NCBI RefSeq assembly: GCF_014218355.1
Contig: NZ_AP023368.1
Location: 1,554,001-1,618,000, forward strand
DNA length: 64,000 bases
Source of the DNA: Anaerocolumna chitinilytica
GTDB taxonomy: Bacteria > Bacillota > Clostridia > Lachnospirales > Lachnospiraceae
Direction: 5' to 3'
Both the position numbers and the translations under genes were made by a program. The notes under the pieces are model-generated. The model saw only the letters and a program-made list of their open reading frames with translations, was not told where the DNA came from and ran no database searches. This document shows positions 34,515-43,537 of the stretch, piece by piece (within the stretch, counting starts at the first letter, position 1; each line of letters starts with the position of its first letter).

Positions 34515-35393
34515 ATGCATAGTAAGAAACGGGAAAACTTAACATTAATGCTCTTTGTAGCACCGGCTTTGATTGTATATATTATTTTTAAGCTGTATCC
34601 GGCCATTGCAGGCATGTTTTATGCTCTGACGGATTGGAACGGTTTATATAAGAGCTACCATTTTGTAGGGATAGATAATTTCAAGGATGTACTTAAGGAT
34701 GAGGATTACTGGAAATCACTTTTATTTACAACAAAATATGTGGTTGTAATGCTGATAGCAGCCAATGTTACCGCTCTTTTGCTTGCTGTTACCATTGAGA
34801 GCAGAACAAAGGCCAAAGGAATCTTTCGGACGCTCTTTTACATGCCAAATATGATTAGTATGATTATCGGAGGCTACATGTGGTCCTTTATTTTTACAAA
34901 GGTTCTGTACTATCTGGCAGATAACTGGGGAATTAAGTTCCTGGATAAATCCTGGATTGGGGACCCCAAATATGCCTTCATTGCCATAATCATTGTTGCC
35001 GTATGGGGATCTGCAGGGTACCTGATGATTATCTACATGGCAGGTCTGCAAGGAGTGCCGGAGGATTTAAAAGAGTCAGCCAGCCTGGATGGCGCTAATA
35101 CCTGGCAGCGCTTTTGGAAGATTATCTTTCCCATGATTCAGCCGGCATTGACGATTTGCATCTTCTGGACACTGAATACAGCTTTTCAGGTCTTTGATGT
35201 TATATACTCACTGACGGGCGGTGGACCTGGAAGAATGACACAGTCTGTTGCGATTAATATCTATGAAGAGGCATTCTCCGGAAATATACGATATGGTTAT
35301 GCAACGGCAAAATCAACAGTGCTTTTTCTCATTATACTTCTGATTACCATTATACAGTTATGGGTTATGAAGGGAAAGGAACAGGAACTCTGA
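34515..35393 (+). CDS. Sugar ABC transporter permease, MalF-type (second importer)
   Basis: A 292-residue permease with six predicted transmembrane helices. Its EAA-type loop reads KESASLDGANTWQRFWKIIFP, with Ser replacing the first Ala. GGGAGTG lies before the ATG. Its stop is one base before the partner permease start, showing tight coupling. As in the first importer, no ATPase gene is present. Confidence 0.9.
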   Translation: MHSKKRENLTLMLFVAPALIVYIIFKLYPAIAGMFYALTDWNGLYKSYHFVGIDNFKDVLKDEDYWKSLLFTTKYVVVMLIAANVTALLLAVTIESRTKAKGIFRTLFYMPNMISMIIGGYMWSFIFTKVLYYLADNWGIKFLDKSWIGDPKYAFIAIIIVAVWGSAGYLMIIYMAGLQGVPEDLKESASLDGANTWQRFWKIIFPMIQPALTICIFWTLNTAFQVFDVIYSLTGGGPGRMTQSVAINIYEEAFSGNIRYGYATAKSTVLFLIILLITIIQLWVMKGKEQEL

Positions 35394-35394
35394 T

Positions 35395-36222
35395 ATGGTA
35401 AGCAAAAAAATCTCTCATTTTATCATATATCTGCTGTTGATAGTAGCAGCGCTCTTCTGGCTCTTTCCGCTTATTATGGCGTTGGTAAATTCCTTTAAGA
35501 CCAATGGGGAACTGCTGACCAATGTAATGTCCTTACCAAAGTCAATTGATTTAAAAAACTACATAAGAACCATTGAAAAGATGCATTACCTCCGAAGCTT
35601 TGGCAATACGGTTCTCCTATCTTTTCTTAGTGTAACTCTAATTATACTGTTTTCAGCTTTGGCAGGCTGGAAGCTGTGCCGTACGAAGACAAAGCTGTCA
35701 TCTGCTATCTTTAGCTTATTTATCTTTTCCATGCTGATACCTTTTAGTTCCATTATGATACCTTTATACCGGGTTGTTCTGGCTTTTCATATTAAGAATT
35801 CCCTTATCGGGCTTTCCTTTGTTTATGCCGGTCTGGGCGTCAGTATGGCAATCTTTCTCTATCATGGTTTTGTAAAAGGAATACCCATAGATCTGGAGGA
35901 GGCGGCTGCTATTGACGGGTGTAACAATCTAAAGACGTTTTCTCATATTGTATTTCCCATGCTAAAGCCTATTACTGCAACCATATGTATTACCAATGTT
36001 CTTTGGATCTGGAATGATTTCTTATTACCTTTGATTAATATTTCGGACAACAAAAAGTATAGTCTTTTATTATCGACGAATACCTTATTCGGACAATACA
36101 GCAGCGATTGGACAGCAATTTTAAGCGCGCTTATTTTGGCGGCAATACCGGTAATTATTTTTTATGCTATTTTTCAAAAGCAGATTTTAAAAGGAATAGC
36201 AGACGGAGCTGTCAAAGGTTGA
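35395..36222 (+). CDS. Sugar ABC transporter permease, MalG-type (second importer)
   Basis: A 275-residue permease with six membrane helices, the EAA loop EEAAAIDGCNNLKTFSHIVFP and the typical C-terminus KQILKGIADGAVKG. It starts one base after the MalF-type gene, so translation is coupled. It completes the import channel whose ligand is set by the lipoprotein at 33.1 kb. The following 286 bp hold no gene. Confidence 0.9.
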   Translation: MVSKKISHFIIYLLLIVAALFWLFPLIMALVNSFKTNGELLTNVMSLPKSIDLKNYIRTIEKMHYLRSFGNTVLLSFLSVTLIILFSALAGWKLCRTKTKLSSAIFSLFIFSMLIPFSSIMIPLYRVVLAFHIKNSLIGLSFVYAGLGVSMAIFLYHGFVKGIPIDLEEAAAIDGCNNLKTFSHIVFPMLKPITATICITNVLWIWNDFLLPLINISDNKKYSLLLSTNTLFGQYSSDWTAILSALILAAIPVIIFYAIFQKQILKGIADGAVKG

Positions 36223-36508
36223 GACTATGTGAGAATATGGCTTAAAAGCCGATAAATCCCATAATTTTTGGGGATAAATGTATATATTAAATTTTAGAGA
36301 AATTTGTTTATGAAAATGTAAAACTAATTAAAACTATATTAATGGTATTCTGTGAAAAATAGTGTATAATCCTCTCTTGACAGCAATAAGCTTATACTGA
36401 TACCAGAGAACTTGGACTTGCAGTGTTGTGTGAAAAAAACATGAAGCAGCAGCGTACTCACATATTGGTAACAGGTAAGCTTAGCATGGCGTGAGGGAGG
36501 ACAAAGCA

Positions 36509-37909
36509 TTGGTTTTTAGCAGTTTGGAGTTTATATTTCGTTTCTTACCGATATTCTTAATCATATATTATCTGGTACCTGCAAGATTCCGGAATATCGT
36601 TCTTCTTATCGGGAGTGTTATTTTCTATACCTTAGGTGATTATAAGTATCTTATATTACTTATATTAGCAGCTATAGTCAATTATATCTCAGCAAAGAAT
36701 ATAAGGCACGAGGCGGTGCCATCAAAGAAAAAAGCATGGCTGATTGCAGCATTAATCTACAATTTTGGCATGCTGTTTTTCTTTAAATACGTCAACTTTA
36801 CAATTGAAAATATCAATGGTCTTTTACATATATTTTCTCCCCACATACATCTTTCTAACTTAAGAATGGGACTTCCTCTTGGAATCAGTTTCTATACCTT
36901 TCAAGCAGTATCCTATCTGGTAGATGTTTATCGAGGGGAGATAGAAGAGGAACCCTCTCTTTACCATCTTACTATCTACCTTTTTATGTTTCCAAAGCTG
37001 GTATCGGGTCCGATTACTCCTTATAAAGAAATCAGAGAACAGCTTACTTACCGCAGAATTCCTTCCTTTAAGGTGGAAGAAGGTTTAAAGGTATTTACCA
37101 TAGGTCTTGCTATGAAAGTTTTGCTGGCGGACCGCATCGCAATCCTATGGAATGATATCCAGACGATTGGATTTATAAGCATTTCAACACCCCTTGCCTG
37201 GCTTGGAGCCTTTGGATATACCCTGCAGCTTTACTTCGATTTTCATGGTTATACGCTGATGGCAATTGGTATAGGAAAAATGCTTGGGTTTGAATTACCC
37301 CTTAACTTTATACATCCTTACATGTCAAAATCCATAACGGAGTTTTGGCGCAGATGGCACATAACACTTGGAAGATGGTTTAAGGACTATATCTATATTC
37401 CTCTCGGGGGTAACAGAAAAGGTACAGGACGTCTTATTCTTAACCTGCTGATAGTATGGTTATTTACTGGCCTGTGGCATGGTGCCAGCTGGAATTACAT
37501 CCTTTGGGGATTATCATTGTTTCTGCTCATTCTTTTGGAAAAGCTGTGGATGAAGCCTTACCTGGATAAATCGAGAGTACTGGCAAGACTGTATATGCTC
37601 TTTGTGATACCCGTTACCTGGATGCTTTTTGCTATCAATAATTTTGAGGATATGGGAACCTATCTTGGAAGAATGTTTCACCTGGTTTCCGGAGTGAATG
37701 TAAATAACGGGGACTTTGTCAAATACTTGGGACAGTATAAGTGGTTGTTCTTAGTTGGAATCTTCTTTTGCTTTCCTTATGGACAAAGATGGTTTGAAAA
37801 ACACAAGCACAATTTTTTCAGCACTGTCATATTATTCTTTGTCTTTTGGTATTGTATCTACCAGCTTGCAAATGGTATTAATAATCCATTTTTATATTTT
37901 CAATTTTAA
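36509..37909 (+). CDS. MBOAT-family O-acyltransferase (AlgI/DltB/PatA-like)
   Basis: A 466-residue polytopic membrane protein of the MBOAT family. It has about ten or more helices, the GITPYKE-like PKLVSGPITPY segment, the WRRWHITLGRWFKDYIYIP core and the catalytic His324 in LWHGASWNY. I chose the TTG at 36509 (MVFSSLEFIF), the family's usual start, with GAGGGAGG 9 bp before it. Such proteins move acetyl groups across the membrane to be placed on alginate, teichoic acid or peptidoglycan. The SGNH protein 170 bp downstream is the expected extracytoplasmic partner. Confidence 0.9.
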   Translation: MVFSSLEFIFRFLPIFLIIYYLVPARFRNIVLLIGSVIFYTLGDYKYLILLILAAIVNYISAKNIRHEAVPSKKKAWLIAALIYNFGMLFFFKYVNFTIENINGLLHIFSPHIHLSNLRMGLPLGISFYTFQAVSYLVDVYRGEIEEEPSLYHLTIYLFMFPKLVSGPITPYKEIREQLTYRRIPSFKVEEGLKVFTIGLAMKVLLADRIAILWNDIQTIGFISISTPLAWLGAFGYTLQLYFDFHGYTLMAIGIGKMLGFELPLNFIHPYMSKSITEFWRRWHITLGRWFKDYIYIPLGGNRKGTGRLILNLLIVWLFTGLWHGASWNYILWGLSLFLLILLEKLWMKPYLDKSRVLARLYMLFVIPVTWMLFAINNFEDMGTYLGRMFHLVSGVNVNNGDFVKYLGQYKWLFLVGIFFCFPYGQRWFEKHKHNFFSTVILFFVFWYCIYQLANGINNPFLYFQF

Positions 37910-38082
37910 CCCAAGCGGGTATGCTAAGAATTTATTTGTTAGTAACTGTAGGATGTAAGATATAAGATATGGATTGTTTGGCAGAGCTGCTTCACAGGAA
38001 TTTATCTGGCAGGAGTTGGTTATAATCTGATAATTTACCCAGACTCTTAAGGATTGAGAGAAGTATAGAAACGGAGAAGGAA

Positions 38083-39399
38083 ATGAAATTCATTAGGAAC
38101 TTAGGGAAGTATCCCTTTATGATGTTGTTAATTATAAGTGCCGTAATCCTTACCCTGGCAGCTTATCTGGGGAAGAATTCCGTTTATGCGGATTATTCGG
38201 TGGATATATTTAAACATCCCAGATTATCAGTGGTATTTGAAGGAATCAAGGATGGGAATTACCCCTGGGGAAAGGCTAAAGAAAACGAGACGGTAGATGT
38301 TGCCGCAGGAGAGGGAGATTCAAAAGGGGATTCAACTGCGAATACTCCGGATAAGGACAACACAGAAGATGCCGTGGAGGGAACAAATAGCAATCCTTCC
38401 GGGAGTGATTCGGGAGAGACAAGCGGCAGTATACCTGTGGAGGGTTCAAAGGACTCTGGTAAGAGTGGAAATGAAAAGGGTGCGGATAGTACCGGTAAAG
38501 GGGATACAGGCGGTGGTACAAAAGATACCGGCAATGGTACGAATGGCAGCACAAGTATAGATACTGAGGGCAGCACACAAGATTCCGGCACAAAGGATCC
38601 CAGTGATGGTTCAGAAGGCTCTGGTGAGAATGGGACTGGTAAGGGCTCACAAAATCCCGGTAAAGATGGTTCAGGAAAAGACGGACAGGATGGCACAAAG
38701 GAGAACGATAATCAATCATCTGGAAGTGGTTCAAAGGATACCGGTAAGACAAAAGGCGATAAGGACCCGGATAAGGCAGCAGATCCAGACAGTAACTCTT
38801 CCTATGAGTTTGTTGCGGTGAAAAAAAGTTATTTTGATAATGCATTATTTATCGGTGATTCCAGAACAGTAGGACTCTCTGATTATTCCGGCTGGAAGAA
38901 TCCTACCTTCTTTGCAGATGTTGGTCTTACCATTTATGATGTATTTGATAAGAAAGTAGCCGAGGTTGATGGTAAAAAAATGACCATAGAGGAAGCTCTG
39001 AAAAAGAAGAGGTTTCAGAAAATCTATATCATGCTTGGCATCAATGAGATGGGAACCGGCACAGCAAAATCCTTTACCAAGGCTTATAAAGAGGTTGTTG
39101 AACGGATACATGAACTGCAACCGGAGGCCATTATCTTTGTAGAAGCTATTATGAATGTAACCAAGGAAAAGTCTGATACGGACCCTATCTTTAATAATAA
39201 GAATATCAAAGACAGGAACAACCATTTGAAAGGACTTGCTGATGGTAAAAAAATCTTCTATATTGATGTGAATGAAGCAATTACGGATAACACCGGTGGA
39301 ATACCGGCGAAATATACCTTTGACAATATCCATCTTAAGGCGGCTTATTATAAGATTTGGACGGATTTTCTGTTAAAGCATGGGGTTTCGGCCAAATAA
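38083..39399 (+). CDS. SGNH/GDSL hydrolase-like protein with a long low-complexity linker
   Basis: 438 residues: an N-terminal membrane helix (about 10-30), a Gly/Ser/Asp/Lys/Thr-rich low-complexity stretch (about 70-240), then an SGNH domain. The nucleophile Ser260 is in FIGDSRTVG, the oxyanion Asn in LGINEMG, and the catalytic pair Asp414 and His417 in DNIHLKAAYY. Placed after the MBOAT gene, it probably transfers or removes acyl groups on a cell-surface polymer outside the membrane, as PatB or AlgX do. The linker is long enough to span much of the cell wall. Confidence 0.87.
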   Translation: MKFIRNLGKYPFMMLLIISAVILTLAAYLGKNSVYADYSVDIFKHPRLSVVFEGIKDGNYPWGKAKENETVDVAAGEGDSKGDSTANTPDKDNTEDAVEGTNSNPSGSDSGETSGSIPVEGSKDSGKSGNEKGADSTGKGDTGGGTKDTGNGTNGSTSIDTEGSTQDSGTKDPSDGSEGSGENGTGKGSQNPGKDGSGKDGQDGTKENDNQSSGSGSKDTGKTKGDKDPDKAADPDSNSSYEFVAVKKSYFDNALFIGDSRTVGLSDYSGWKNPTFFADVGLTIYDVFDKKVAEVDGKKMTIEEALKKKRFQKIYIMLGINEMGTGTAKSFTKAYKEVVERIHELQPEAIIFVEAIMNVTKEKSDTDPIFNNKNIKDRNNHLKGLADGKKIFYIDVNEAITDNTGGIPAKYTFDNIHLKAAYYKIWTDFLLKHGVSAK

Positions 39400-39435
39400 C
39401 AGTTAGCCAGTAAATATATAGAAATGAGACATATT

Positions 39436-39490
39436 GCAGTTGTTTTCAGGTAAGCAGATTGAGCTTGCTGATGAAAACAGCTGCATTTTT
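39436..39490 (+). terminator. Rho-independent terminator of the MBOAT/SGNH unit
   Basis: GCAGTTGTTTTCA (39436-39448) pairs with TGAAAACAGCTGC (39472-39484), then ATTTTTT. Confidence 0.85.
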
Positions 39491-39654
39491 TATGAAAAAA
39501 TGCTTATATAACAATATTGGATCTTTCTTACTTTAGAATATTATAATGGAATAATATAGGAATAAATTACTATTGAAATAGTTAAAAGTTATATACTAAT
39601 CTGTAAATATATGTAACAATAATTTATATGAAATTATAGGAGGTTTAGTAAACT

Positions 39655-39892
39655 ATGAAAAATTTGGACATCTTATTTTGGTTATCTCACTTGCATTCCT
39701 AAGTAATCCCACACAAACCATATTTACACAGAAAATTGGTACTACAGCCTAGGCTGAACTAATGGAGTATATATGACTAATGAAGGAGAAATCATGTATA
39801 AGGGAACGATGGCTACCCCCTACTGGTGAATTAATTATATTAAAAAAGAAGGGGAAGGAGAAGGAATTCCTACTGGAGAATTCATTAAATAA
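39655..39892 (+). pseudogene. Broken small secreted-protein-like gene at the start of the accessory island
   Basis: AGGAGG precedes an ATG, but the frame stops after 15 codons. Adding one A to the A5 run at 39658-39662 gives MKKFGHLILVISLAFLS, a signal-peptide-like start, continuing NPTQTIFTQKIGTTA. Later pieces in other frames read NEGEIMYKGTMATPYW, a TGA, then INYIKKEGEGEGIPTGEFIK and a stop at 39892. This is a decayed gene of about 78 codons. The family is not recognised. It directly precedes the DUF4279 gene. Confidence 0.5.
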
Positions 39893-39894
39893 TT

Positions 39895-40299
39895 ATGGAT
39901 AATACAAATGTATTAGTCGATTTTAGGATTATTGGAGATAATTATAATATTCAAGAAATAACAGATATTCTTTTAATAAAACCTAGTAGATATTGGAAGT
40001 CTGGAGATGATATCCTCCAAACTGGGAGGAAATACGATTGTACAGAATGGATATTTAGTACTGGATATGAAGAAACATTGGATATAAGTACTCAAATTAA
40101 GAAAATCAAATCTATTTTCCTGGAAAAATCAAATCAATTAGTTAGTTTAAGGGAAAAATATAATTTAAAATATTGTATTGAAATAGTTATAAAAATTGAA
40201 AATAATGCAGTACCAGCAATATATTTAGATTCAGAAATTATTAATTTTGCCGCTATAATAGGAGCTACGTTTGATTTTGATACATATATTAATTTTTGA
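39895..40299 (+). CDS. DUF4279 domain protein, immunity-like
   Basis: A 134-residue acidic protein of the DUF4279 type: VDFRIIGDNYNIQEITDIL, then the KPSRYWKSGD loop, are characteristic, and the fold is predicted mixed alpha/beta. No signal peptide or catalytic motif is visible. DUF4279 genes often occur among orphan immunity genes of polymorphic toxin loci (recollection, not searched). AT content is clearly higher than in the flanking operons, which fits horizontal acquisition. No ribosome site lies at a good distance, so coupling with the broken upstream frame is possible. Confidence 0.75.
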   Translation: MDNTNVLVDFRIIGDNYNIQEITDILLIKPSRYWKSGDDILQTGRKYDCTEWIFSTGYEETLDISTQIKKIKSIFLEKSNQLVSLREKYNLKYCIEIVIKIENNAVPAIYLDSEIINFAAIIGATFDFDTYINF

Positions 40300-40310
40300 T
40301 AACTGTAAAA

Positions 40311-40340
40311 AGGCAGGTTCACCCAGAGGTGTACCTGTCT
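40311..40340 (+). other. Extended hairpin after the DUF4279 gene
   Basis: AGGCAGGT and CACC (40311-40323) pair with GGTG and ACCTGTCT (40328-40340). The T-run is weak, so its terminator role is uncertain. Confidence 0.4.
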
Positions 40341-40357
40341 TCTATGGAAAAAATTAG

Positions 40358-40504
40358 AAACATCTTTATTTTAGCCAGACAGGGCGTTATGATACAGTTA
40401 TCAAGGATGAAAATTGTGAGAAACTTGCAATATTTCTGAATTCTTCTGTTATTGATTTTACTCATTTAATAAAGGCTGAGTCAGACGTTGATTTATATAT
40501 TTAG
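40358..40504 (+). pseudogene. C-terminal remnant of a second DUF4279 gene
   Basis: The open stretch HLYFSQTGRYD, then VIKDENCEKLAIFLNSSVID and KAESDVDLYI, aligns along its length with the end of the intact DUF4279 protein (VIKIENNAVPAIYLDSEIIN, FDFDTYI). It has no start, and a stop lies directly upstream. So the island once carried a tandem pair of DUF4279 genes. Confidence 0.65.
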
Positions 40505-40541
40505 CAATAACAGGGAGGATAATAGTAATAAGAGAGGTCAT

Positions 40542-41726
40542 ATGGATAATAAAAAACGTATATTTAGGAATAGCGAAGGTATTGGCGGCTTTGAACAGGG
40601 GTTATATGATGAGGAGGCACCTCAGCCTACAGCTTCAAATTGGACAAGGCAGTCCTGTTTTAAAATACCGGATAAGCCTGCATTAATATGGAAAACCGGC
40701 AGAAAGAATGCATTTCTGGGAGGCACGCGTATCGGAGGGTCTTTTGCAATAACCGGTAAGAAATCCATTATAGTGTCTGAATGTAGTAATGATTTATTTG
40801 CCAGAGATGGTAAACTTCTTGAAATTAGCGATAATGGGACTATAAATGAAATATTTTCATGTAATAAGCTGCTTGGCATACCTGTAATTGGAGCAGACGG
40901 AATCATATATATTTACACATTAGGTGCCTCGGATTCAAGGGGACATCAGTTGTTTTGCTTAAGTCCTGAAGGAAATATAATATGGCAATATCATATTGAC
41001 TACAGCATAGAAAGAAGGCCAATATTAGATAAAGACGGTAATATATATATGTTTGTCAAAAGATGGGATATTGAAGTGGGAGCATTCCTTTAAATCAATT
41101 GGTGTGATCCGGTGATAACTAAGAATGAAGTTATATATGTAGGGCTGAATGTATCATGTTCTTTGTGTGCTTTTCATAAAGATGGTGAAATGCTCTGGGA
41201 GAAGTCAAGCGGAGGAGCACATGGTTCAGAATTTATAAATATGAAAGAGGATGGTACAATGTATATATGCTACGGTGCAGCCCTACACGCAATTAGTCCT
41301 AATAGTGAGTTAAAGTGGACTTATAAGCCAGAAAGAACCAGCATTCATGTGTCACCTTCACTGGGCAAAGATGGTAAGCTATGCTTAAATAGGACTCCAA
41401 ATTTATTGTCTTGTCTTGATGCTGATGGAAATGAGTTATGGAATGTAGAAATAAAGGGTACAAAATTACAGGCACCTATCATAGGAAATGATGGTAGGAT
41501 TATGCAGGTTTGTTATGAAAGTAATTACCCGAAAGATAAATCATGGATTCAAATATTTACACCGGAAGGGAAAATTCAATGGGAATATGCAACGGAGGGA
41601 CTTATCGTGTCGGCATATTTGGCAGATGATAATTTGATTTATTTTATAACGAATATTGTTAACAGAAAGAAAAGTAAAAACTGTCTATATACTGATTGGG
41701 AAGTTCAAGCTATTGGTGAAATCTAA
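40542..41726 (+). pseudogene. PQQ-like beta-propeller protein gene interrupted by one in-frame TAA
   Basis: Two ORFs (ending at 41093, resuming by 41112) lie in the same frame and differ only by the TAA at 41091-41093. Without it a 394-residue protein results. Repeats such as LFCLSPEGNIIWQYHIDY, AFHKDGEMLWEKSS and IFTPEGKIQWEYATEG are typical PQQ-like propeller blades. AGAGAGG precedes the ATG at 40542. There is no signal peptide, so it would be cytoplasmic, as in immunity-type or scaffold propellers. The lesion may be real or an assembly error; downstream codons remain undamaged. Confidence 0.75.
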
Positions 41727-41752
41727 TTGTTATGAAAGGAGAGTGCAAATAA

Positions 41753-42388
41753 ATGGGACAAAAATACGCAAGTATGCATGTTTATGGCGGTGGGCAGGAT
41801 AAGAATCTTTTAAGCTTAAAGGATTTTTGTAATAATAACAAAACCGCGAATGTGATGTTAGAGGAGATTTTAAAGAAAATTGAGGACCCAGAGAAAAGGC
41901 TCCTAGTGGAGAAATTTTCCTCGCCATCGAATATACTTATTGTCCAGTCAAAAGATGTCCTTTCAATTTATGATGGAGATCTTTCCTTCGAAATGGTAGA
42001 GGAGAGAGCAAAGCAACTTTCTAAAAAAATAAACAACCCGGTCATTTACACAAGCAATTTTGATGATGATATTTTTATCTTCGGCATTTATCAGTCCGGT
42101 GAGTTTATAACCGGAAGAAAAATGGGTGATGGATTAGCGGATTATGACATATCTCCGGAAGATTTGGAGATAGAAAAGTTTTACCATGGGTTATCTCTTA
42201 ATAAAGCCATAAATACGAGGATGGTTCTGGAGAATTCCGAAGAGGTAGAGGCGTTAGAGGATGAGTTGGAGAGGATTTTGGAGGCACCATTGAAGTTCTC
42301 TATAGAAGATGTTAGGGAAGATTATGAAAAGTTTACGGAATTATTTACGGAAAATCATATTCAAGTGTTCAAAAGGCATGATAGATAA
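41753..42388 (+). CDS. Hypothetical protein of the immunity-like island
   Basis: A 211-residue acidic cytoplasmic protein beginning MGQKYASMHVYGGG. AAAGGAGAG lies upstream of the ATG. The N-terminal part has a strand-rich region with NPVIYTSNFDDDIFIFGIY; the C-terminal third is helical and Glu-rich. There are no transmembrane segments, no catalytic motif and no family I can name. It lies between the broken propeller gene and two further unknown genes of the same strand and composition. Immunity protein is a contextual guess only. Confidence 0.65.
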   Translation: MGQKYASMHVYGGGQDKNLLSLKDFCNNNKTANVMLEEILKKIEDPEKRLLVEKFSSPSNILIVQSKDVLSIYDGDLSFEMVEERAKQLSKKINNPVIYTSNFDDDIFIFGIYQSGEFITGRKMGDGLADYDISPEDLEIEKFYHGLSLNKAINTRMVLENSEEVEALEDELERILEAPLKFSIEDVREDYEKFTELFTENHIQVFKRHDR

Positions 42389-42445
42389 TTAAAATTTCTG
42401 AAGACTAGGAACATTTGACACGAATATGAAAAGGATAGTTGATTA

Positions 42446-42973
42446 ATGTATAAATATAATATTTCTAAATATAATCCTATTTTTCGAGATAGTAATTGGA
42501 CTTATCGAAAAGAAGATTGGACAGCAATATCTGATATTGGAAAATCTTTTGATAATAAGATATTAACAGTTACTGATTATATTGAGACGGAAAATAAATA
42601 CATAAAAACAGTTAAATTAATATTGAATTATTTGGAACTTGATTATATATATGTTCATGATGTACGAAGGAGTTTTTCAAAGGAAGTATTTGCGGATATG
42701 ATAAAAAAACGTGAGACCTTATATTCCTCAGAAATGATTAATATGTATGATAAAGCAGAGAGAATAAAAAAGCTAGAACGCAAAGATGTAGATGCATTTA
42801 TTAAATTACTTTTAAGAGAAGACATTGGAGCAAAAGTATTCTATCCAAGGCGGTTAAGGATTTTTATATGTTATGATTTTCTAATGGGAGTTAATTGTAG
42901 TCGTTCTTTAGAAAATATAATTCCCGAAATAGAAGCGTTAGGATTATATACTGATATCTTTGAAAATGATTGA
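42446..42973 (+). CDS. Hypothetical protein of the immunity-like island
   Basis: A 175-residue protein beginning MYKYNISKYNPIFRD, with a conserved-looking WTAISDIGKSFD segment and a C-terminal FYPRRLRIFICYDFLMG. It is mostly helical, with no membrane segment or signal. From memory, close forms of this sequence occur singly in clostridial and bacillar accessory regions, annotated only as hypothetical. The gene is very AT-rich. No strong ribosome site is visible before the ATG (GGATAG only). Confidence 0.65.
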   Translation: MYKYNISKYNPIFRDSNWTYRKEDWTAISDIGKSFDNKILTVTDYIETENKYIKTVKLILNYLELDYIYVHDVRRSFSKEVFADMIKKRETLYSSEMINMYDKAERIKKLERKDVDAFIKLLLREDIGAKVFYPRRLRIFICYDFLMGVNCSRSLENIIPEIEALGLYTDIFEND

Positions 42974-43060
42974 TGGGTTGATATCATCCAGGATTATTTA
43001 TAAACTGAGCCAAATAGAGTAATGCTTATAGAATACCTTTAAGTTGAGGAGATATTAAAC

Positions 43061-43531
43061 ATGAAAAAAATAGTTGTAAGGAATAAAATATTGCCAATCG
43101 GGTATGCCAATTCAGCTTTTATTGAAATATGCAAAGAAAAAGAATATAAGTCATTACAAGAGTTATTATTAGATTATGATAGAAGTGATGTGATCAAGAG
43201 ACTATATAGCGAAGATATAAATAATTCAAATTTAGAGGAAACAGATATATATAGATTATATCAATTAGCACATGAATCAGGTGAAGATAATGAATTATTC
43301 AAAATTATGTATTCAGTCGATGATGAATTTGCAGTTCATTTAACAGAGAATATATATTTATATCATATGGCAGTAAAAAAAGAAGAGGTATATTCATTAA
43401 TTGTTCCTTGGCATTATGCTGATAGTGAGAAATACATAGGAGATACTTGGTGGGAAAAGGATAAAGAGATTATCGAAAATCTAAAAAGCTTATCCATTAT
43501 TGATTTTTTTAGGAGATATAAAGGGTACTAA
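43061..43531 (+). CDS. Hypothetical protein of the immunity-like island
   Basis: A 156-residue acidic protein beginning MKKIVVRNKILPIGY. GAGGAG precedes the ATG. It is mostly helical, ending with DTWWEKDKEI and FRRYKGY. No recognised domain, signal or membrane segment. Immediately after its stop, in the same frame, begins the remnant of another gene (43538-43729), so a fusion or deletion at this point is possible. Confidence 0.6.
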   Translation: MKKIVVRNKILPIGYANSAFIEICKEKEYKSLQELLLDYDRSDVIKRLYSEDINNSNLEETDIYRLYQLAHESGEDNELFKIMYSVDDEFAVHLTENIYLYHMAVKKEEVYSLIVPWHYADSEKYIGDTWWEKDKEIIENLKSLSIIDFFRRYKGY

Positions 43532-43537
43532 AATAAT

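Noticed and set aside
38259..38845. Long minus-strand ORFs opposite the SGNH gene linker
   Set aside because: Low-complexity shadows of the Gly/Ser/Asp/Lys linker; no ribosome site and implausible composition (Pro/Ser or His/Tyr/Leu repeats).
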